This document shows, piece after piece, positions 58,297 through 64,000 of a stretch of DNA of 64,000 nucleotides. The notes below the pieces were generated by a model. The model made no database searches and was not told the origin of the DNA. It saw only the letters and a program-made list of their open reading frames with translations. Each line of letters begins with the position of its first letter. Within the stretch, counting starts at the first letter, position 1. Made by a program: the position numbers and the translations under genes. This DNA comes from Chrysemys picta bellii (lineage: Eukaryota; Chordata; Testudines; Emydidae), in assembly GCF_011386835.1 (NCBI RefSeq), contig NC_088795.1, positions 121,041,434-121,105,433 of the forward strand. The letters run 5' to 3'.

Positions 58297-58515
58297 ATAA
58301 AAACAACAAGGAGTCCGGTAGCACCTTAAATCTAACAGATTAATTTGGGCATAAGCCTTCATGGTAAAAAACATCACTTCTTCAGATGCAACTGAAGAAG
58401 TGAGATTTTTAACCCATGAAAGCTTATGCCTAAATAAATCTGTTAGCCTTTAAGGTGCCACCAGACTCCTTGTTGTTTTTGTGGATACAGAATAACAAGG
58501 CTACCCCCTGATACT
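58297..58515. mobile_element. Inverted-dimer Penelope-type insertion, second copy
   Basis: Two arms of about 88 bp meet almost without a loop: AACAACAAGGAGTCCGGTAG to CACTTCTTCAGATGCA, then AACTGAAGAAGTG to GACTCCTTGTTGTT. Flanks carry a perfect 9-bp duplication TGGAACTGG (58288-58296, 58516-58524). Same architecture as 9162-9394. Confidence 0.8.
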
Positions 58516-58667
58516 TGGAACTGGGTAGTATTTGTAATGTTAGTGTTGGTAGGCTATTGCTGCGACTTTGGCTTGCTCTCAGAAATAATCCCAGTTTTTC
58601 TTAAAGAAATTTATCAGACCTGGCTGAAAAACCCCTACAAAATTAGGAGACTTTTTAAAATTGAAAA

Positions 58668-59275
58668 TCATAGAACCATAAGGTTAGAAGGGACCACACA
58701 GGTCATGTAGTCTAACCCCTGCCAAGGTGCAGGATTTGTTGTATCTAAAAAGACAGGTGGCTATCCAGCCTCTTTTTGAAAACCTGTAGTGAAGGAGCTT
58801 CCATGACTTCCCTAGGCAGTTTGTTCCATTGTCCTACCATTCTTGCAGTTAGGAAGTTTTCCTGAGATTTAATCTAAAGCTGTTATGCTATAGTTTGAAC
58901 CCATTGCCTCTTGTGCTACCCTCTGGCAAGAGAATGATTTTTCTAAATCTTTTTTTTATGTATTTGAAGACCGCTATCATGTTTTCCCCCTCCCAACCTT
59001 CTCTCTTCCAAACTAAACATATCCAGTCCCTTCAGCCTTTGCTCATATGGCTTGCATTCCATCCCTTTGATCATCTTTGTCACTTGCCTCTGCATCCTTT
59101 CCAGTTTCTCTACATCCTTTTTACAAAGTGGTGACCAAAATTAGATGCAGTATTCCAGCTCAGACCTAACCAGTGCTGAGTAGAGTGGTACTATCACCTC
59201 CCAGGACTTGCACACTATGCTTCTCTTAATGCAACTCATTCTCTTAATGCATTTGCTTTTTTGCAAATTTTCAAA
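58668..59275 (-). mobile_element. CR1 LINE 3' end, diverged
   Basis: The + strand starts AATCATAGAACCATAAGGTT, AGAAGGGACCACACAGGTCA and TGTAGTCTAACCCCTGCCAA. It continues with the reverse complement of CR1 3' coding (CAGTTTGTTCCATTGTCC, CCAGTCCCTTCAGCCTTTGC). An old copy of another CR1 subfamily. Confidence 0.85.
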
Positions 59276-59769
59276 GCAAAAATAATGTCAAATCTTGAAT
59301 TTCAGAAAATGTAGACCAGTTCTAAATAATATCAAAAGGAAACACAAAGTCTAAATTTGTCAGCTTTGAAAACCTTGGGATATCTTTCAGTTAAATCCCT
59401 GACTCACAGAATGGTAGGAATTCAGTCATTTCCCCCAGAGTCTGTTTCTTTGGAACTGCCTAATAACTACTGTCCTTCCCCACTGTAGGGTCACTTTCTT
59501 CTGTGAACATTTCCTAACATGCCTTTCTAGTAAACTTTGCAGAAACCAACAACTGTAACCCTAATCTGGCTACTTTCCAGTTGGCTGATGCATCTTCACC
59601 TCTCAGTTGTTGAGTATTCTTATCTCTCCTTATGTTTTTCCTCTTTCTTAATCTCAGGTAGATGTCACATTGGCAGTGTTTATCTAAGAGTTCTTACAGG
59701 GATTGAAGTGGATGTGCTGCTTAAAAAAAAAAAGTACAATCTTGCCTTAAAATCAGGTATCCTCCTAGA

Positions 59770-60200
59770 GGTCTGAAGGATAGCAAGGGTTTATACCTAT
59801 CTTTAAAAATAGTGCTGGGGGACATTTCTGTGAATTATAGACCTGTCTGCCTTATTTTAGTAGAATGATGGCTGGTTGAATTGATCATTAAAATAAAGCC
59901 CCTAGATAAAAATAAGATGCTGGCAAACAAATTTGGCTTCTGTAAAAGAAAACTGCCTCTCTAATCTACTAGAATTCTCTTGGCATATTAGTGAAATAGT
60001 AGATAATGAATAACCTATTGGCATAATTTATTTTCATGTTCAACAAATCTTTGACAGATTTCCTCACAACACTTGTTGTTTAAGAAATCATGGATGAGTG
60101 GGAAAGTTCTGTCATGGATTAGAAACTGGGGAAATGAGAAAACAAAAACTAAGAATAAATGTTTAGTTTTCAGCATGGTAAAAGGTTAACAATAGAGCCA
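59770..60200 (+). mobile_element. CR1 LINE fragment, reverse-transcriptase fingers
   Basis: Decayed frames suggest the NYRPVSL-like block (GAATTATAGACCTGTCTGCC), a FGF-like block and a downstream FDKS-like block (GTTCAACAAATCTTTGACAG). Many stops; old and inactive. Confidence 0.6.
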
Positions 60201-60945
60201 GTAGAAAACCCCCTCACCATTTCAGGGAAGGGTCTCTGACATACATGTGTTTGTGTTACTGTTTCTAAGTCATTCCTCCAGAAAGTATCTCTCAGAGCCA
60301 GCTGTGCATTACCCTATGAAGTGTACTGGGCAGTGTCTGTCAGCCTGCAGTATCCACTCCCCTCCATTTACTTCATTTTATTGGATTCTGGAGAACCGCA
60401 TTCTGCTCAGCAGTGCGCTGTCAGAAACTTCCTCCACAGCCCCATGCAGGAGAGCATAGTCTTTTCTTGTCAGTGGTAGTTTTGCTCATTCATCATGAAG
60501 AGGATATGGGATACTGAGGGCTGAACAGCAAAATCTGCAATCAACTCAAATGGGAACTCATGTTATTTATACAAGCATGTGATTATACTGTACCTTGTAC
60601 CGTGTAATCATATGCCTAAGCAACTAATAATTGGCAGTTGGGAGTGAACCTGTACATTCACCTTATAACACAGAGCCCATCATTCCTCATGGAACGTACA
60701 TTGATTTCTTGAAACACTTTGTATAAAATATTTAAATACTCATTAGGCCAGAGAGAGTGTGAGAAACTTTACTTGAGAAAAGGCTAACCTGGTTTAGAAT
60801 CCTCACTCCTGGAATGGATTTCCGGCTGTAAATCCTGATTAGAGACAGATGTCGAACTCCCTTTGAGGGGCAGGGCATAGGCCACATCTCTCTAATCAGC
60901 ATTTCTTACTGACTTGCTTGGGCAGCATCCTGCTTCTGTGAGTCT
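60201..60945. other. Unassigned stretch
   Basis: No gene or repeat recognised; the 60247-60459 frame has no known domain. Confidence 0.4.
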
Positions 60946-60949
60946 CTGT

Positions 60950-61098
60950 TTTAGGCGCCTAACTCTTCCCATACAATGCAGGGGGAGCCTGTGCACCTAA
61001 CTTGGGGTTGTGAACTTCACTAAGCAGCAGAGGGCCTAAATAGTAGGCAGTGCAACACTCAGCATAGTAACACCTACATCCCCTTTGTGAATCTAGCC
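60950..61098. repeat. TAGGCGCCTAAC / GTGAATCTAGCCC terminal repeat
   Basis: TTTAGGCGCCTAACTCTTCC through CCCTTTGTGAATCTAGCCC resembles the terminal portions of the 34455-35695 repeat. Confidence 0.5.
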
Positions 61099-61140
61099 CT
61101 TGGTATGCACAAGGTGGTGTGCATGAGTACTGGCCCATCA

Positions 61141-61330
61141 GGGTATGTCTACACAGCATTTTGGAGCCAGCCTCCCAGTCTGGGTCAACAGACTTGGGCT
61201 AGGGGGGCTCATGCAAGTGCTCTAAAAATAGCTGTATATACCGGGCTTTGTAGTTGTGGCTCAGGCTGGTGCTCGGGGTCTGAAGTCCTCCTCCCTCTGG
61301 CTTTAAAGCCAGAGCTCCAGCCCCATAACT
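61141..61330. repeat. GTCTACAC-related short repeat
   Basis: Starts GGGTATGTCTACACAGCATT and ends near CCAGAGCTCCAGCCCCATAA. It is similar in start to the MITE family but with a different, GC-richer interior. Confidence 0.4.
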
Positions 61331-62723
61331 ATGACAACATGCTTAAGTATCTGAATTATGGGAGAAGGGGAGGGGGAGGAAGCACATTTTATGATCTAGT
61401 AACTTCCTTTTAAAAATCATGTTTGTTGTGTATTAACTAATTCACAAAATGTGGTAATCCCCAATGGGCCTCCCAACCATTATTAAGGGGTGAGGTTCTA
61501 ATGTATAAAACAAAATCTACAGAATGGGAAATTAGTAGAAATTCTGAGCTATAGGTAAATTTGTCAGCATTCCAGTGATAAATGGCACCTTTTGAGGGAT
61601 TCTTTTGTCCAAAGTATTTAATTTTTTTAAATATTATTTTTTTAATACATTGAACAAGCATTAATTTTTGTTAGGGGATTAATTGGCAAAACAGTTTTTA
61701 CAGATTCCATATTAATAGCCTATGGTATGCTTTGCTTCTCCTCTTCTAAGCTATCCTGACCTTATTTGCCAGTGCTAAGATCATCTTGGCTTCCTATGTG
61801 GATTTTTTGATTGAAAGCATAAGGTTATTTTGACATCACAAAATAACACAAGCTGTATCCAGTAGAAGCCCAAATTCTAATGCATTATCTCTCTCTCTTT
61901 TTTTTTTTCTGTGCACATTTCCACAGCGTTATCTCAGCAGTACAGTGCATGAGTCATTGGGTTTTTTTTTACAATGGCTTTCTAATATTCTGACAAACAT
62001 TATGTGACAAAAGTAGAATAAGAAAAATGTATATAATGGTAGCAGAGAAGTCTGTTTCATTATGTCCTATTTTACCATAGCAGAAAAATTAATTTTGGAA
62101 AAGAAAAAGAATATTAGTAGTTTAGTTCTTGAAAATTGGGTTTAGGAATGAGCAAAGTAAAGAATCAAAGACAAATTATAACTAGAGAACTAAACGACTG
62201 ACAAATTAGAGATCTGCAATAATGATTCTAGATATTAGGTAACTAAACCACTGTGCTACCAATAATGCTTAACCTTTGGGCTGGAAAGCCCATTGTTTCC
62301 TTTGCTGGTTTTCTGGAAAATCCATCCATCTAAGATAGAGGTGGTAGACCTGGAGAGTTAGCTTTATGCTAACCAACGATATTTGAGTTTTCACCCTAAA
62401 ATAAAAGCTGAGTGGACTGTTTGCAGGAGATATTCATTGAATTTAGCTCGTGTATGTTTTCCTAATTGCCTGTAAACAAATTTGTTCATTGTTCAAATTA
62501 ATCAGCAAATTTCTTTTAGGCACAGTGCAGCTTATGAGTTGATTGCCCATGAGCCATGTGCGGCAGTATTGTTTTGAAAATTGAATATTCTCATTTCAAG
62601 TGATGATAATTGGACACACAGATACTGTGGTTAGTATGCTTTTCTCCAAACTGGATGAGCATAACTCTTAGATTCAGGATCTGGTGCAAGTAATTATTCT
62701 TTGTGTAAATATGCGGAAAGACC
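61331..62723. other. Unassigned AT-rich stretch
   Basis: AT-rich with no simple repeat longer than a 10-base T run. No gene, MITE ends or LINE motifs recognised. Confidence 0.4.
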
Positions 62724-63812
62724 TGTGACAGCGTACCCCATAAGGCTTTATGGGGGGACGTTTATAAATGTATGTCTGATATAACTGGCTGTATGCTTGC
62801 TTGATTTCTAAGTAAGCTTTGTGAGGCATTTGGTCAGCTTCTTTAGGAAGGAATTCACCAGGTTAAGTACCTGATCAGGAAACACTTGGGGAACAATGCA
62901 TCTTGGAATGCTCCAATCCACATGAGAAGTCTTCCTGGAGACATGCAAGATGCCATGTGGACAATGGCGTCGGCCTGCAAAGACTGAGTCATGCAGGGGC
63001 ATGTGACTTGCCCAGGTGACTCCAAAACTCCATCTTGGAGCTGGACTTTGCAGAGGAGGGAGGAGGGGGGTCTCCACCCACAAGAGAGAGTCTATTTAAA
63101 CCCAGGGGAGACCCCTCCATTTTGTCTTCAGCTGGCTAAAGAAGGAGCCTCTCCACCCCCCCCCAGGATACTTGAAGGAGACTAAAACAAAGGACAGTAA
63201 CTGCAGGGGGTGTGAGTAATTGCTGGACCCAGGCTAAAAGGAGATTAGCCTGTAAAAGGGAGCACTCTGGAACTGGTGAGGAAATTATCTGTATTCAGTT
63301 TGATTAGGCATGGATTCGCGCATTTTATTTTATTTTGCTTGGTGACTTACTTTGTTCTGTCTGTTACTACTTTGAACCACTTAAATCCTACTGTCTGTAT
63401 TTAATAAAATCACTTTTTATTTAGTAATTCACTCAGAGTATGTATTAATACCTGGGGGAGCAAACAACTGTGCATATCTCTCTATTAGTGTTATAGAGGG
63501 CGAACAATTTATGAGTTTGCCCTGTATAAGCTTTATACAGGGTAAAACGGATTTATCTGGGTTTAGACCCCATTGGGAGTTGGGCATCTGAGTGCTAAAG
63601 ACAAGCACGCTACTGCGAGCTGTTTTCAGGTAAACTTGCAGCTTTGGAACAAGTGATTCAGACCCTGGGTCTGTGTTGGAGCAGATGAGAGTGTCTGGCT
63701 CAGCAAGACAGGGTGCTGGAGTCCTGAGCTGGCAGGGAAAACAGAAGCAGGGGTAGTCTTTGCACATCGGGTGGCAGCTCCCAAGGGGGTTTCTGTAATC
63801 CAACCCGTCACA
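62724..63812 (+). mobile_element. 5' LTR of an endogenous retrovirus, 1089 bp
   Basis: Begins TGTGACAGCGTACCCC and ends AACCCGTCACA: TGTGAC/GTCACA inverted termini. A TATA-like TATTTAAA box (63093-63100) and AATAAA (63403-63408) are ordered as U3-R-U5. A primer-binding site begins one base after the LTR, so this is a 5' LTR rather than a solo LTR. Related in ends, length and layout to 20022-21131. The 3' LTR and any coding part would lie beyond 64000, so the target duplication cannot be checked. Confidence 0.85.
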
Positions 63813-63813
63813 G

Positions 63814-63833
63814 TGGCGTAGTCGAGCAGGGTC
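63814..63833 (+). promoter_or_regulatory. Retroviral primer-binding site, tRNA-Ser type
   Basis: TGGCGTAGTCG is an 11-base complement to the 3' end of a vertebrate serine tRNA (…CGACTACGCCA). After one extra A, GCAGG continues the match. TGG directly complements the CCA end. This identifies the preceding 1.1 kb as a 5' LTR. Confidence 0.75.
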
Positions 63834-64000
63834 TGTGCACAGTTGATTGCTTTGAGATACTGGTAGTGATTTTAAGTGAGTTTTAAGTGTGGTGGCTGGA
63901 GAACAGACAAAGTGGTTACTGGTTTGTTATTTTCTGTTTGCTTATTTCGGGCAAGGGAAGTAGGGACAGAAAAGGAAGCTCTCTGTTAATTAAGAATCCC
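63834..64000 (+). mobile_element. Retroviral leader, start of internal region
   Basis: Sequence downstream of the primer-binding site, cut off by the window end. No coding frame is open yet. Confidence 0.6.

Noticed and set aside
1..64000. A gene neighbour of TRMT44 such as GPR78, CPZ or ACOX3
   Set aside because: No frame matches a seven-helix receptor, metallocarboxypeptidase or acyl-CoA oxidase; neighbours must lie outside the window.

Overview
The window looks like nuclear DNA of a sauropsid vertebrate, most likely a turtle. It is AT-leaning, gene-poor, and has introns with GT-AG boundaries. It is filled with CR1 LINE remnants, a tRNA-headed SINE with a CR1 tail, Penelope-like retroelement fragments, many short hAT-type inverted-repeat elements, and ancient MIR pieces. 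That mixture fits chelonian genomes best. The species cannot be fixed from the sequence alone.

Gene content: one protein-coding gene is secure. Five exons on the + strand (1926-2032, 2691-2874, 3389-3794, 4891-5007, 9959-10188) splice in frame into the C-terminal 347 residues of TRMT44 (METTL19), the tRNA-Ser 2'-O-methyluridine-44 methyltransferase. It ends in a CCCH zinc finger and a stop at 10186-10188. The 5' half of the gene lies upstream of base 1. From about 10.25 kb to 64 kb I recognise no further host gene.

Layout: 1-1925 is upstream TRMT44 intron. 2033-9958 holds the last exons and introns; the 4.95-kb last intron carries two hAT copies of one family in opposite orientation, two other hAT-type elements and an inverted-dimer Penelope-type insertion. 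10.9-17.3 kb has two GC-rich hAT elements of about 590 bp. 19.3-21.1 kb contains a minus-strand LTR of about 1.1 kb. 22.96-25.4 kb is a nest of Penelope fragment, MITE, LTR-like repeat and a 1.3-kb CR1 with reverse-transcriptase remains. 27.65-27.77 kb is a perfect 58-bp tandem duplication. 34.4-35.7 kb is a composite repeat with a tRNA-like internal sequence and a nested hAT. 36.25-36.89 kb is a solo retroviral LTR with TATA box, polyadenylation signal and 4-bp target duplication. 45.5-46.2 kb is a degenerate minisatellite followed by a hAT. 47.1-49.6 kb is a decayed Penelope-like element with reverse-transcriptase and GIY-YIG remains. 54.37-55.33 kb is a hAT that split a CR1. 62.72-63.81 kb is a 5' LTR followed by a tRNA-Ser-type primer-binding site, so a provirus probably continues past the window end.

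Mobile-element history is the main story. At least a dozen insertions can be delimited to the base by target-site duplications, and several are nested, which gives a relative chronology. I found no operons, CRISPR arrays or prokaryote-like systems and no confident tRNA, rRNA or miRNA gene.
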